DNA of 64,000 bases, from contig NZ_JACKZS010000003.1 of the NCBI RefSeq assembly GCF_014222285.1, positions 1-64,000 on the forward strand, written 5' to 3'. The translations under genes were made by a program, and so were the position numbers. Under the pieces are notes generated by a model. That model was not told the origin of the DNA and did not search any database. It was given only the letters and a program-made list of their open reading frames with translations. This document shows positions 17,699-28,400 of the stretch, piece by piece (the first letter of the stretch is position 1; each line of letters begins with the position of its first letter). Source of the stretch: Nostoc sp. UCD121 (lineage in GTDB: Bacteria; Cyanobacteriota; Cyanobacteriia; Cyanobacteriales; Nostocaceae).

Positions 17699-17941
17699 AT
17701 AAACTAAAATAATCCGTAATTGGTAATGAATTAAAAGACTATTTCATTGAAGAAAAATTCAGCTATTCTGAATGGGCTAAACGCCCCACTACCGCTAACA
17801 GAAGTCAGAATCAAGACGCTCCAGGATGAGATCTAAGCGTAGCTATGCCGCAGGCTTTACGCTGCCCTATTAGTCGGGGATTCAGACGCTTTTTCGGTCA
17901 AAATTCATTCTGAATTCTGACTACTGATTCTGTTCGATAAT

Positions 17942-19819
17942 TTAGATTCTGCACTCTTCTATCTGAGATTTCAGAGAAGCAAAATGCTTTCCACCTAATT
18001 CAATTTGCCCGTCTGCACACCCAGTTTTCAATCTTTCGACTAAATAATCCAAATCATGAGCTATAAAATTCGTGCCATGATCTGGTTCTACTAAACTAAC
18101 TAAAGATATATTTCTAGCTTGTTGTTCGACCAAGCTAGAAATACCCAGAAAGTTGAATACACCAGATTCATAGGTTCCACAAGGTACCGAAGGATTATTT
18201 ACCCCAACACAGTATTCATTTGCTTTAAACCAATCAAATGCTGGGTAGCCGTGAAAATGAACAATTGGCGCACCATTTTTAATTAATTCTGGTGTATACA
18301 AAGCCGCAGAAAGACTAATCGCAAGCATGACATAAATATCATAAGAAGGTTTCATATCTGCTAATTCCGAACGAATAACTTTAGGAAGTTGGAGATATAG
18401 CTTTTCTTTCAAACCAATTCTGATAATATCGTCAGCGATATTCAAGTCTGTTTTATTTGACCCAGAACGAGAACTTACAAGCCAAATATCGGGGATTTGT
18501 CTAAATACATATTTTTCTAATATTTTGATTTTGACATAGCGTCTACCATTTTCATTTTGACGAAGTTCGTTACTATTAAATCCCTTAACAGGTAGTAGAC
18601 CTTCCCACTCGTTTTGAGTTACTTCTACATTTCCAAAATATTGTGGAGGTTCAGCGTAAGCAACAAAGCCATAAGAAACACCTGTCCTACCATTTATAAT
18701 GATGCTGACAATATCTCTATGGGATTTTCTTTTAATCACCTCATCCAATTTAAAACCAGGAGGAAATAAGCCTGTTGCTGCTAACTCATGACCCAATTTA
18801 ACTAATTTTCCAGCATAGCTAGATTCTTCGGGATTGTAGTGTCCTAGCTCAAACCGACTCAGTAAAAGTGGGGCAATCGGCACAAAAACTTTAGGAATTA
18901 GTGATTTTAAAGCAAACCTTTCTATCTCGTCTTTGGAAAATATAGAGTCAGAAAGATTCATGTTTAATATAGAAATTTTCTCAGAGGAGACTCCAATAAC
19001 AATCTCTGAAAATGTTCTAATTAAAGTGTTTAAGCCAATATTTATTTTTTGTTTGTATGGGATAAGAGGGTTAATAAAATTATTGTCTATTTCTGTAATA
19101 ACAATTACTTGTGTCTTGGTAGGATTGTCAACATATTTAGCTGCATGATCTTCAGCCCAACTGCTCAATCGGGCTATTTTTATAACAGGTATTTTTCGAT
19201 CGTTTAAAACAAAATTAGAATAAAATTGATAGAGTAGCTCTGCTGCAAATATACCAATTTTTCTTATAATTGAAGGAGTTATTTCCACATCAATGATTGC
19301 ATTAACTTCTGATTTAATCCCTTTGAATTTGAAGTTCTTCTTTTTATTAATTATCGGAAGTGTTAGGTCATAATTAAATTCTGCGATCGCTTCATTCCAA
19401 GATAAAACCTTGACCCCATAATTTCTCAGTATAACTTCCAATTCTTGGCGAAATTTACGAATTTCTTGATTATTGTAGCTATCAGGTAAAGGTTTAAATG
19501 TAACTATCAATTTTTGAGCCATAGCTTTAGGATCAATAATTGGTGGCTTATACTCTACAGTTGATTGCTCTGAAAATCCTCCAATTAGACGACCAATAGT
19601 TTGTAAGTTTAGTCCTTGGCTTAAAGGGATAGAACTCAAGTCAACAGCTACATCCATTTCGTGCAAAAATGCCACAATCTCTGCTTTGCTAGCAACTATT
19701 TCTGCTTGCATTTCTAATGTGATTATTCCCTTTGGTGAGCGAATCTTTAACTTATCGTTATCAACCCAAAAATGAACACCCTGTTGAGTAAGTTTTGTTA
19801 CGATATCTGATGCGTTCAT
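17942..19819 (-). CDS. TubC-type docking domain fused to an unknown protein
   Basis: A 625-residue protein, with the ATG at 19819 preceded by GGAG. Residues 1-55 are a clear TubC N-terminal docking domain (GVHFWVDNDKLKIRSPKG followed by ..AEIVASKAEIVAFL). In NRPS/PKS lines this small domain sits at the start of a downstream enzyme and binds the C-terminal tail of its partner. The remaining about 550 residues match no family I know. They contain a YSYGF-like SYGFVAYAEPPQYFG, WLVSSRSGSNK, and a cysteine- and histidine-bearing C-terminal part (PIVHFHGYPAFDWF, NPSVPCGTYESGVFNF, EPDHGTNFIAHDLDYL) that could be an active site. No NRPS module exists here, so the docking partner is probably the free ACP, the acyltransferase or the synthase. 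An in-frame TTG at 19927 would precede the docking fold and is unlikely. Function unknown. Confidence 0.8.
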   Translation of the reverse strand: MNASDIVTKLTQQGVHFWVDNDKLKIRSPKGIITLEMQAEIVASKAEIVAFLHEMDVAVDLSSIPLSQGLNLQTIGRLIGGFSEQSTVEYKPPIIDPKAMAQKLIVTFKPLPDSYNNQEIRKFRQELEVILRNYGVKVLSWNEAIAEFNYDLTLPIINKKKNFKFKGIKSEVNAIIDVEITPSIIRKIGIFAAELLYQFYSNFVLNDRKIPVIKIARLSSWAEDHAAKYVDNPTKTQVIVITEIDNNFINPLIPYKQKINIGLNTLIRTFSEIVIGVSSEKISILNMNLSDSIFSKDEIERFALKSLIPKVFVPIAPLLLSRFELGHYNPEESSYAGKLVKLGHELAATGLFPPGFKLDEVIKRKSHRDIVSIIINGRTGVSYGFVAYAEPPQYFGNVEVTQNEWEGLLPVKGFNSNELRQNENGRRYVKIKILEKYVFRQIPDIWLVSSRSGSNKTDLNIADDIIRIGLKEKLYLQLPKVIRSELADMKPSYDIYVMLAISLSAALYTPELIKNGAPIVHFHGYPAFDWFKANEYCVGVNNPSVPCGTYESGVFNFLGISSLVEQQARNISLVSLVEPDHGTNFIAHDLDYLVERLKTGCADGQIELGGKHFASLKSQIEECRI

Positions 19820-19887
19820 GGTCGAAAAATCTCCGAATTTTCTCAAAATATTAGCTTGTAAACTTCTAAATTTATTAACAATTACGC

Positions 19888-21222
19888 CTAATCCAATGTT
19901 AATAAATAATTTATGTTTAAATTGCAAATATCCAATATATAGGACATCACATTATTTACAAGAATTTCCATATCATTCTGATCAATTGAAGGTTGGGAAA
20001 ATACAAAATTTAGCAGCATTTTTCCTTTAAAAGTTGAAGCATGAATAACAAAAAGACCTGCATACAAAGCATTAGAACCAGCAAAGCTGATTTCTTCTAG
20101 TTCAAATTCACCGTAAATTGTGGGCACATTTACCTTGCCAACATTAGAAACAGACACTGTGGCAGCTACTTGCTTAGGGAAGATAAAACAAAAATATATG
20201 AGGTGCTTGGCAATCAAAATCATTTTAAAAAGATCGCCAGACTCTTTACTAAATTCAAGTTTTTGCTTCACCTCACGAGCTAATTCCCAGATAGACATGT
20301 TTCTACGTATAGTATGAAATCCCATAGCAGAAGAGGCTAATACAGCCATACGGTCATCGCTGATTGCTGGTTCTAAATATCTCCTCAAATCAAAATATGA
20401 TAGGCAGTTTACTCGTACATCTTTCCTATTACCTTTAATTATTTTTCTGGCTACTGTAAACATAAGTACAGCACACAAAGCACTATGTACTGTTGTCTTC
20501 TCTTGCCGACAATGATTTACAAATTTTTGGGTTAAGTCTTGGTCAAGTTGTCTGTGGATAATATTGGAAGTACGCTTTGCAATGGATACATACTTGTGAA
20601 AACCTAATGTTTTTGGTTGATTCCAGATTTTTTGGAATCCAAGCTGCAACAAGAAGATAATGCTGTTTATCTTACCTCTGAACCCCTTAGTCCATTCGGG
20701 CATTAGTTGTTCGATGGGTGGAAGTGGAGTTAAGCTAGTAACTGGGTGAATTGGTTCGCCGGACACAATTCTCTCGCACCAAGTTAAGATTTCTGAGTGA
20801 AGTCGGATGGATGATAAACCATCTGCGATCGCATGGTGTATTGTTGTAATTAGGTAACTTATATGCTCATCACCCAGCAGATGGACAAGTACTACTCGCA
20901 GCAGACCTTGGCTACTATCAATTTCTTTGTTCATCTCTTCATAAACAACTTCTTGCCACTGCTCATTATTTAAATGCCTTACAACGCGTAAAGCTATTTT
21001 TGCTGTTCCTTGATTTTGAAAGCTGAGGCTATTTGTGGAACGGATAATTTGAGAATTTAGGCGTGGATGACGACACTGTATCACGTCTAATGCTTGTGCC
21101 AAATTTTCTTCGCAGATATGGCCTTTGATACGGCTAATGGTGACTATGTTCCAGGTTTTAGCGCGGCTGTTTAAGATTTCCATAACTTGCTCAAGACATC
21201 CTAGTTTTCTGTTGTAAATCAT
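19888..21222 (-). CDS. Condensation-like acyltransferase (HHxxxDG)
   Basis: A 444-residue stand-alone enzyme of the CAT-like condensation/PapA/wax-synthase superfamily. The catalytic motif HHAIADG occupies residues 129-135, with H130 as the general base. The usual second-half hinge is also visible (VSNVGKV, followed by the FAGSNALYAGLFV region). Such enzymes join a carrier- or CoA-bound acyl group to an alcohol or amine, giving an ester or amide. Its length fits a single condensation unit. It lies between the free ACP gene (about 180 bp upstream) and the TubC-docking gene (68 bp downstream). A role in releasing or esterifying the chain held on the free ACP is a reasonable inference. The start at ATG 21222 has no strong Shine-Dalgarno; ATG 21183 is an alternative. 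Confidence 0.85.
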   Translation of the reverse strand: MIYNRKLGCLEQVMEILNSRAKTWNIVTISRIKGHICEENLAQALDVIQCRHPRLNSQIIRSTNSLSFQNQGTAKIALRVVRHLNNEQWQEVVYEEMNKEIDSSQGLLRVVLVHLLGDEHISYLITTIHHAIADGLSSIRLHSEILTWCERIVSGEPIHPVTSLTPLPPIEQLMPEWTKGFRGKINSIIFLLQLGFQKIWNQPKTLGFHKYVSIAKRTSNIIHRQLDQDLTQKFVNHCRQEKTTVHSALCAVLMFTVARKIIKGNRKDVRVNCLSYFDLRRYLEPAISDDRMAVLASSAMGFHTIRRNMSIWELAREVKQKLEFSKESGDLFKMILIAKHLIYFCFIFPKQVAATVSVSNVGKVNVPTIYGEFELEEISFAGSNALYAGLFVIHASTFKGKMLLNFVFSQPSIDQNDMEILVNNVMSYILDICNLNINYLLTLD

Positions 21223-21400
21223 ATTTACTTTTGATTTCCTCTAAGGACTGATTGCTTGCAAGGTTAGTTATTGATTGAGCTTGTTTCTATTGACTGACAA
21301 GCTTAACAACCTGTTGAATAAGCTTTGCTAAAAACCTGTAAAGCATAGTTTGAAACTATCAAAATCTTGTTATTTAAACTTTGAAGAACAGCTTTAGTTT

Positions 21401-21706
21401 TCAAATCTCAAAAGTTTCTGATTGGGAAGCTTTAGATTCTTCGGCTAATCGCTGAGATAGAGTTTCAATAGTAGGGTAACGCCACAATAAGATTGGAGAT
21501 AGTTCAAAACCAAACAACTTCTCCGCTTTGCTAACTAAAACCATTGCCTGCGCTGACTCTAAACCGTAGCTGTCTAAAGGCTGACGGACATCTATATCCT
21601 TGGGTTCAACTCCTAGCTGCTCTGCAATATGAGATACTAACCAAGCTTGAATTTCTTCTGCGGTATAAGACTGCTTTTTAGTTGTCTCAGAAATAGACTG
21701 ACTCAT
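21401..21706 (-). CDS. Stand-alone acyl carrier protein
   Basis: A 101-residue carrier protein of the PP-binding family. The phosphopantetheine serine is S51 in [10 protein letters not shown], followed by a helix with [10 protein letters not shown] and the [13 protein letters not shown] segment typical of ACPs that work with AMP-ligase or condensation enzymes. It needs a phosphopantetheinyl transferase from elsewhere, since none is in the window. A 15-residue polar N-terminal extension precedes the fold. GAGG lies about seven bases before the ATG. It sits between the ferredoxin and the condensation-like acyltransferase, so it probably holds the chain during oxidation or release. Confidence 0.92.
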   Translation of the reverse strand: MSQSISETTKKQSYTAEEIQAWLVSHIAEQLGVEPKDIDVRQPLDSYGLESAQAMVLVSKAEKLFGFELSPILLWRYPTIETLSQRLAEESKASQSETFEI

Positions 21707-21954
21707 TTACACACCTCTGAAGTAAAAGGAATTGGATATATAGCATTCCGAAATAGGATTGCTATACTGGCTAAAGTTTTTGAAAAGTCTTAGATAAGAA
21801 ATATTAGAAAAACCAGTGGGCTTTCGCAACTGCTTCATGTTTCCTAATAACAATCTTTTGTAGCTTGCGAAGACTTTATATTTTGCCCGTAATGATCGAG
21901 CAACCTCATAGCTAATCGATATAAGCGTATACCGAGCTACATAAACTTTGTCAA

Positions 21955-22242
21955 TTAATTAGCCATGCGAATGCAAATATCACCCTGCACTACGCATTGA
22001 CAAGCTAGGCGAACATTGGGATTCTCTGGAGCTAACACATCAAGTAAAATCCGCTCTTCATCCATCACAGGAGTTAGATTTTCTATCCCACTGATAATTT
22101 CTATGAGGCAGGTTCCACAAGCAACACTACGACAACCAAATAAAATTGAACTAGGATAGCGATCGCAAACATTAGTTAAGCTTTGGTTTGCTTCGACTTG
22201 AACTGTTCTTTGATCGTCTTGAAAATGAATGGATATTACCAT
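21955..22242 (-). CDS. 2Fe-2S ferredoxin
   Basis: A 95-residue plant/adrenodoxin-like 2Fe-2S ferredoxin that carries single electrons. The four cluster cysteines are C37, C42, C45 and C81, in GCRSVACGTC and RLACQC; the C-x5-C-x2-C spacing matches oxygenase-linked ferredoxins more than the photosynthetic PetF pattern (C-x4-C-x2-C). It lies 45 bp after the diiron oxygenase gene on the same strand, so it is most likely the dedicated electron donor for that enzyme. A ferredoxin reductase is not encoded nearby. The start ATG lacks a clear ribosome site. Confidence 0.93.
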   Translation of the reverse strand: MVISIHFQDDQRTVQVEANQSLTNVCDRYPSSILFGCRSVACGTCLIEIISGIENLTPVMDEERILLDVLAPENPNVRLACQCVVQGDICIRMAN

Positions 22243-22287
22243 TTTTTAACGTATTGCGATTGGTAAAATAGTTAATATATTTTCCAC

Positions 22288-23589
22288 TTATTGAGCAACT
22301 TCAACAAGCTTTTGAATATCCTTAGTTTCCAGAGCATCCTGATAGCGCTTATAGCGATTACCTAGTCTGTCTTTATTTAATTCAAGTTCCAGTGATTGGA
22401 TGAGACGAGATAGCTGCTGCGCTCGATAGTGCCAAGTTTTTTGTTCTAAGGGGCCTATTATTTTTCGCCAACTCAAGCTCATGTCTCTCCAAGAATCAAC
22501 TAGTTCATCAAAATCTATTTGTTTATTAGCAAATTCAGGATGATTTAAAGACATACGTAGTGCATCTAGCCCAACTCTAACATCAGTAAATAGTAATCCT
22601 TGCTTAATTAAGTCTATCTTCTCAAGATAAGTTCTAAAAGCACCGTTAATGTTATCTTCTACAATTCTTTGCATAAAATGCCGAATGAAATCTTGAGCTT
22701 CTGGAGAAGCTTTTTTATACAGTTCTAAGCCTAAATCAAAAGAGGTTGTGTAATGGCGGGCTTCATCTGCTAAGTGACCCTGATTCAGTTCAAAAGCCAA
22801 TGGTTCATAATCAAAATTTTCAGGATCATCAAATAAAAAGCTTTCAGCTTGTTTTAACTCTACATTGGCAACATATCGGAAAAGTAGCCATAAACCACCC
22901 AATCCATTCTCTTGAACTTTTTGAGCGGGTAGCATCCTTACGGCATCCCCAACTATAAAACGTAAAGTTCGATATAACCAATTTCTATCTTGAACTTGTA
23001 GCTGATCTACTAAATTTTTGAGAAAACTTTTACCATTCGCTAGATGAAACAGAGTTTTTTCAAGTTCTACATCCAAAGTGAAATGAGTTGTAAGTTTTTC
23101 CATATCTAATTGAGATATAGCCCCAACATTTCCATAAAAGAAACCAGGCTCATCGAATGAGTCTTTAACTCCTGTTTCTCGAACCACCATGCTATGTATA
23201 GTTCGGAAAGACCAAATATGATCTAACTCTTCATTCGTTTCCTGATGAAGAATCATATACTCATCTGAGTAGGAAGCAAAAACTTTTTCACCAACACTTA
23301 TATTAGATACAAGAGTTTGTGATTCACTATTGGCAACAAACTTATAGAAATTAGCTAAGAATGCTGCCGACAAAATTGCTTTCTGCCGTTTACTCAAAGA
23401 ACGTAAATAACCACAGAATTGCATCGGTAAAGTAATTATTCCAGGATGAGAGTACAGCTTTTCTCCATTTATCCCCTGTTTATTAATAGCTATAGCAAGA
23501 TATTTTAATTCTAAAGGTTTAGTGTGTGCTTGCTCAAAAAGCTTGTTTTGAATCTTAGTTAATCGGTCATCAATTCTAACAGTTTCCAT
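22288..23589 (-). CDS. AurF-like diiron oxygenase
   Basis: A 433-residue, mostly helical protein with two ExxH motifs typical of carboxylate-bridged diiron enzymes: E121-x-x-H124 in NEELDHIW and E276-x-x-H279 in ADEARHY. The second has the DExxH form of the AurF/CmlI family, which oxidises aryl-amines to nitro groups or hydroxylates carrier-bound chains. The IVEDN segment near residue 310 may supply further ligands. AGGGG lies nine bases before the ATG. It is 14 bp downstream of the pfaD-like gene and 45 bp upstream of the ferredoxin, so the three are one operon segment. Oxidation of the nascent or finished acyl chain is inferred; N-oxygenation is possible but no amine source is evident. Confidence 0.82.
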   Translation of the reverse strand: METVRIDDRLTKIQNKLFEQAHTKPLELKYLAIAINKQGINGEKLYSHPGIITLPMQFCGYLRSLSKRQKAILSAAFLANFYKFVANSESQTLVSNISVGEKVFASYSDEYMILHQETNEELDHIWSFRTIHSMVVRETGVKDSFDEPGFFYGNVGAISQLDMEKLTTHFTLDVELEKTLFHLANGKSFLKNLVDQLQVQDRNWLYRTLRFIVGDAVRMLPAQKVQENGLGGLWLLFRYVANVELKQAESFLFDDPENFDYEPLAFELNQGHLADEARHYTTSFDLGLELYKKASPEAQDFIRHFMQRIVEDNINGAFRTYLEKIDLIKQGLLFTDVRVGLDALRMSLNHPEFANKQIDFDELVDSWRDMSLSWRKIIGPLEQKTWHYRAQQLSRLIQSLELELNKDRLGNRYKRYQDALETKDIQKLVEVAQ

Positions 23590-23603
23590 GTATTTTTCCC
23601 CTT

Positions 23604-25265
23604 TTAGTTAAAAGTAGCTGGGCGATATTCACTGTAATAAGCTGGCATTTGTAAGCCTTGGATCTTTAAACTTTGCATTCGGTATAAAAATGCCGCACCA
23701 GTCATCATGTGGTTGGCAACATCAACTACATGGCGATTATTTGGTTCAGATAAGTAAGAACCTCTAACCCAATCATTGAAGCTGCCCATAGCAGGACCAC
23801 ACCAAATTTGATAATCCATTTCTCTGCCTTTTTCCCCCAAGTTAGACCAACGCGATGATAATCCGAGATACCATCGAAAAATTAGAGCCATCTTCAGTTT
23901 GGGATTATTAATAGCTTTGGCTAATTTATCGGGATTACGTTGAGATAAATAATTAACTGTCTCCTCCCAAACTGCTTCTAAGCTATTTTTGAAAACTTGT
24001 TTTTCTAATTTTTCTTTTTCTATCAGCGGAATATCTTCAATTGAATTATAGTTTTTGTATAATTCAAACAGTTTTTGTGCTCGTAAAGGAAAGAGAGTTC
24101 CTCTTTTGAGAACTTGGAGTTTTACTCCCATTTCAAACATATCTGCTGCTGGAGCCATCATCACATCAGCCATATCAGCTTGAGCCAGTAACTGTTTAGT
24201 ATGTTGAGAAGTCCCAGCTTCAATACAAGACTGATTAATTGAGCCAGTTACAACATAAGCAGCTCCCATCATAAAAGCAGCTAATGCTGATTGTGGTGTA
24301 GCAATTCCTCCTGCTACTCCGACTCTGACAGGTTTTTCATAAGAAAACTTTCTTTGAATTTCATCTCTCAATTCCAAGATGGAAGGTAAGAGACAAACCA
24401 AAGGACGATTATCTGTATGACCTCCAGAATCTGCTTCGACAGTAATATCGTCAGCTACAGGAATTTTTTCAGCTAGGGTTGCTTGCAATTCGCTAACAAG
24501 ACCTTGATTAACTAATTGTTTCAAAATTTTTGCGGGAGCAGGTTGCAGAAATTTAGTTGCAACTTCTCTCCTGGAAATTTTGGCAATGATTTTATTTTTG
24601 ATTTCGATTTGATTGCTTGAATTCAAGCCAAGTCCAGCAGTCCGGTAGTAAACAATGTTGTCAGTCAAATCAAGGAAGGCAGAGGCTTCTATTGTTCTCA
24701 CCTGATATTTAAGATACAAATCAACAACACCACGTTCAATAGCAGGTTCACTGGGGCTGTGGAGTAAGTTAAATGCGTAAGGCCCCTGGGGTAAAGCTTG
24801 TTGAATGCGATTAATGGCTGCTTCGACGCGATTAGGAGATAAACCACCAGCACCAAATGAACTTAATATTTTCTCTTTGCCAAGGGCAATTACTAAGTCT
24901 TCAGATGCAATTCCTTGAGCCATTGCGCCCGTGGTATAAGCGTATTTTACACCATGAAAGTTAAGAAAGCTTGGATCGCCTAATTGCCGAATTGAAAGGG
25001 GTGGAGCAGCTATTAATATTTCTGTTTGTCCAGTTTTTTCTGGATTGTAAGGATATAAATAACCTTCGTTAGTTGCGCCAAGTTTTCCTTCAACTCTAAT
25101 AATATAACAAGGCTTATCTAAATTTAGCAACTTAGACTTTATACCTTTTTCGTTAAAACATATAGAATCTAAAGTACCTTGCCAAACTTGATTCTGCTGG
25201 TAAAGAAAGTCTGATGCTTTCAGGTAGCTGCCATTATTATTTAGCACATTATCTGCACCAATCAT
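23604..25265 (-). CDS. PfaD-family trans-acting enoyl reductase
   Basis: A 553-residue flavin enzyme of the PfaD group (2-nitropropane-dioxygenase-like TIM barrel). In PUFA synthases and trans-AT polyketide systems it reduces enoyl-carrier intermediates in trans with FMN and NAD(P)H. The flavin phosphate loop is seen in RVGVAGGIATPQSALAAFMMGAAYVVTGS, and the C-terminus has the family's WCGPAMGSFNDWVRGSYL block. Length matches the family. GGAG is eight bases before the ATG. It lies between the PfaB-like gene (183 bp upstream) and the diiron oxygenase (14 bp downstream). Because the PfaA-like synthase has no ER domain, this protein would supply that step. Confidence 0.93.
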   Translation of the reverse strand: MIGADNVLNNNGSYLKASDFLYQQNQVWQGTLDSICFNEKGIKSKLLNLDKPCYIIRVEGKLGATNEGYLYPYNPEKTGQTEILIAAPPLSIRQLGDPSFLNFHGVKYAYTTGAMAQGIASEDLVIALGKEKILSSFGAGGLSPNRVEAAINRIQQALPQGPYAFNLLHSPSEPAIERGVVDLYLKYQVRTIEASAFLDLTDNIVYYRTAGLGLNSSNQIEIKNKIIAKISRREVATKFLQPAPAKILKQLVNQGLVSELQATLAEKIPVADDITVEADSGGHTDNRPLVCLLPSILELRDEIQRKFSYEKPVRVGVAGGIATPQSALAAFMMGAAYVVTGSINQSCIEAGTSQHTKQLLAQADMADVMMAPAADMFEMGVKLQVLKRGTLFPLRAQKLFELYKNYNSIEDIPLIEKEKLEKQVFKNSLEAVWEETVNYLSQRNPDKLAKAINNPKLKMALIFRWYLGLSSRWSNLGEKGREMDYQIWCGPAMGSFNDWVRGSYLSEPNNRHVVDVANHMMTGAAFLYRMQSLKIQGLQMPAYYSEYRPATFN

Positions 25266-25448
25266 TTTAAAATCTCCAGTTTAAGAAAATTTTCCCCAGA
25301 TAATTTTTGAATAGATGACATCAGAATTGATACTCATTACCTGTAAGTTTGCTCTAGAACAAGGGGGTAAGATCCCCTTGTCTAATAAAGCTTGATTTTG
25401 TCCCAATTATTTATTCAAGTAATCTGGGTAATTTGCAGCTTGAAATAA

Positions 25449-28400
25449 TTATGATTCAAATAACTTTTGATAACAAGCCATTTGCAACTGAATTATGGCG
25501 CTAATTTGCTTTAGCGATTCTTGCCGCGCTTGCAGAAAAATAGCATGGGCTTTAGTCATACGGGAAGCATTTTCACTCAAATCTTGATAATAAGGACTAC
25601 GTAAGTTGAGTAAATGTGGTTCGTCAGTAACACCGTAAGTTGTTAAACTAGGAGTTTCCTGTTCTGTTGCCCAACTTTTGTTAATTTGTGATTTCTCTAC
25701 AGTTTCATGGCGCTCTTGTAGCAATACCTTAGCAGATTTGTTGCTATTTTCGAAACTAGCTTGCTCTGGGAGAGTTTCTAAATTTGTAGAGGTATTTTCA
25801 AGACTTTTGGTTGGATTTTGGAGCAAAGAAGAATTCATGTGTGCAAATTCCTTTAATTCTAATAGTTGATATTGCTGCTGATTAACAGTTCCGATGCTTA
25901 TATCTTGAAGTATTTCTTGATTTCTCTTCTTTAAAGATGTGTAACTAATCTTGCTATTGCCCAAGTTTATAGTTTTCACTCTAGACTGGCTTTGGTTAAG
26001 AATTTCCGATTCTTGAGAATATAGCGGTGATAAATCTAGATCAACCCTATGACTTAGAAGTTTTGCTAAGGATTTGACAATAGAAGTATGATCGTCTACA
26101 CCTCTTTTATTAAGAGACACTGTGACGTATTCTTTTTGATTGAGGATTTTATCAATCCATCTCGAACAGTTACTACCTGCACCTACTTCGATGAAAATTT
26201 TGAAGCCATCCTCATAGACGCGGTTAATTAGTTGAGGAAAATTAAGCTGTTTGCAGATATTTTGAGCAATATTGTGAGCAATAGAATGGCTATCGAGGTT
26301 AATGGGTTTATACTCGGCTGTGGAATAAAAAATAGTCTCTGATACGTTTTGGATAGGTAATGTATTTAATCTCACAATCTCATCGTACTCAGAGCGCATT
26401 GCCTCGCAATGGATGACATGGGTAAAGGGGGCAGAGAAAGCATTACAATTTAGGTTAGCAATTACTCGCTTACAAGCTTGAACTTCACCTGCAATTACAA
26501 CTTCTTCTGAAGTGTTAATTAAAAGCAAATAGACGCGGTTTTCGTGTTTGATAGCTTCTTTAACACGGGATACTGGACACATGAGAATATAGTTGCCCCA
26601 AAAATCTTTGCCTTTGTCATCCTGTTCTTGAGGTAATCCCCAATACTCGCGCACAGCATTTTTGGAACCAGATAGCCTTGTCTTAAACAGAGGAGATGAG
26701 TTAAAGCTCTGACTACCATCTTGAAAGTTATCCCAAATACCTTGTGCCAAGATCATGCTAATCTCGCCTAAGCTATAACCAAGAGCACCTTGAGACTTGA
26801 TCTGGAAATAATTGTTCAAAATTGCTGTTAAGACTCTGGCAAAGAACATTTCTGATTCGAGTATTGCTATTGGATCGCTAATCAATTTCTGTTCAAGGTC
26901 TTCCAGTTGTCTATTTGATAATTTTTTTAAGCTTCGAGGATAGACAAGTTTCTCTACGTTTTCTATACGGTTGTAACTACTTTTAACGAGTGGTTCATCG
27001 TAAAGTTGAGGAAACAAGCGAAACAGATTTTGACCAAGACCGATATAGGCGCTAAAGGCACCTGGGTAAACGAAAGCAATTTTACTTCTTTGACCCAGTG
27101 GTTTTGCCGTAAAATAACTGCCTAGAGGACTTTGCCAGTCTTTTCCAGTTTCAAAGGCATTGACAATACCCCTGAGGGAGTGCTTAATTTCTCGCTGCAA
27201 TTCATCTTGATTGTGTCCGAGAATTGCTACAGCATAAGTTGCCTGTTGATGCTGCTGAAAAGCTTTAAAAGTCAACTTAGCAGCAGCAGATAGGGAAGAG
27301 CAATTTTGAATAGTTTGTTGAAGAGTGCGGATTTGGTCTAATAGAGTTGATTGATCGTCAGCTGCGATCGCAAACACATAGTAAGGCATTTGCTCTAAAT
27401 ACCTGCTGCTACGATGTTTCTGAGATAGCTCCTCTGACAAAATTAAATGTGCATAACTCCCATCTATCTCCATCCCGTTAATTGCAGCTATTCTTTTAGC
27501 GGCTCCTTTTTCTAAAAACCAGGGTTTTGATTCAGAAGCAACATAAAAGGGACTATCTCGCCAAATCTCTGGCATTTTGGGACCAGACCACTGAGGAACT
27601 GCGGGGATGTAGCGGTGATATAAACAAAGTGCTGTTTTAACCAGACTAACTATCCCTGATGCGGCAGATGTATGACCGATATTGGCTTTGACGCTACCGA
27701 TCGCACAAGTTAAATTTGCTTCAAATGTGCGATAAGCTGTGAGCAAACCTTGAATTTCTAACTCATCTTGCTGGGGAATTCCACTACCAACAACTTCTAA
27801 ATAGTTGATATCTGTTGGTTGGATATCTGCTAAATGAAAAGCCTGTTGACAAGCCTGGGTTATCACTTCAGTATTTGGGACAGAGGAAGAGTTAATTTTA
27901 GATTTGGAATTTTCCACCAGACTAAGAGCGTCAATCGTTGCATATATGCGATTGTTCTCTCGTTTTGCTGTGTCGTGGAGCTTCAATACTACAGCCGCCG
28001 CACCCTCACCTACTATCCAGCCGTTAGCATTCTGGTCGTAACTGAGAGTATTCACGCCCGTGTTAACTTTTGTTATTTGATTTCGCTGTAGAACACTAGC
28101 GCCATCTCCAGCAAGCTCGATTGCACCGACTAAAACAGCGTCTACTTCTCTGATTGCGAGTAGCTTTTGGGCAAGTTCTAAGGCTTTGAAAACAGAATTT
28201 TCTTCGGCAATTAATGTGAATGTAGGACCAGCAAAATTCCACAGTTTGGAAATATAATTAGCCACACTATTTTCGATGTAACTGGGATATTCATTGTATT
28301 TGTCAATGACTTCCAGTTGCTCTTTTTGTTGATGCAGAGTTAGTTCTTTAGCAGTAGCAATTATTATTGCTATTCTTGTGCCTTGATGAAGGGCTGCATC

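Larger units (their letters stand above)
17272..17941. other. 670-bp repeat-rich gap inside the biosynthetic region
   Basis: Besides the MITE (17374-17519) and the hairpin (17645-17698), the part at about 17760-17935 is made of dispersed cyanobacterial repeat sequence. It has TAAGCGTAGC and CCGCAGGCTTTACGC blocks and the attctgaattctgact motif also seen near 28770-28860. No gene is seen. Confidence 0.5.

Noticed and set aside
17942..21222. NRPS module formed by the condensation-like and TubC-docking genes
   Set aside because: No adenylation domain is found in the window and the HHxxxDG protein is a stand-alone acyltransferase, so a peptide product is not supported.
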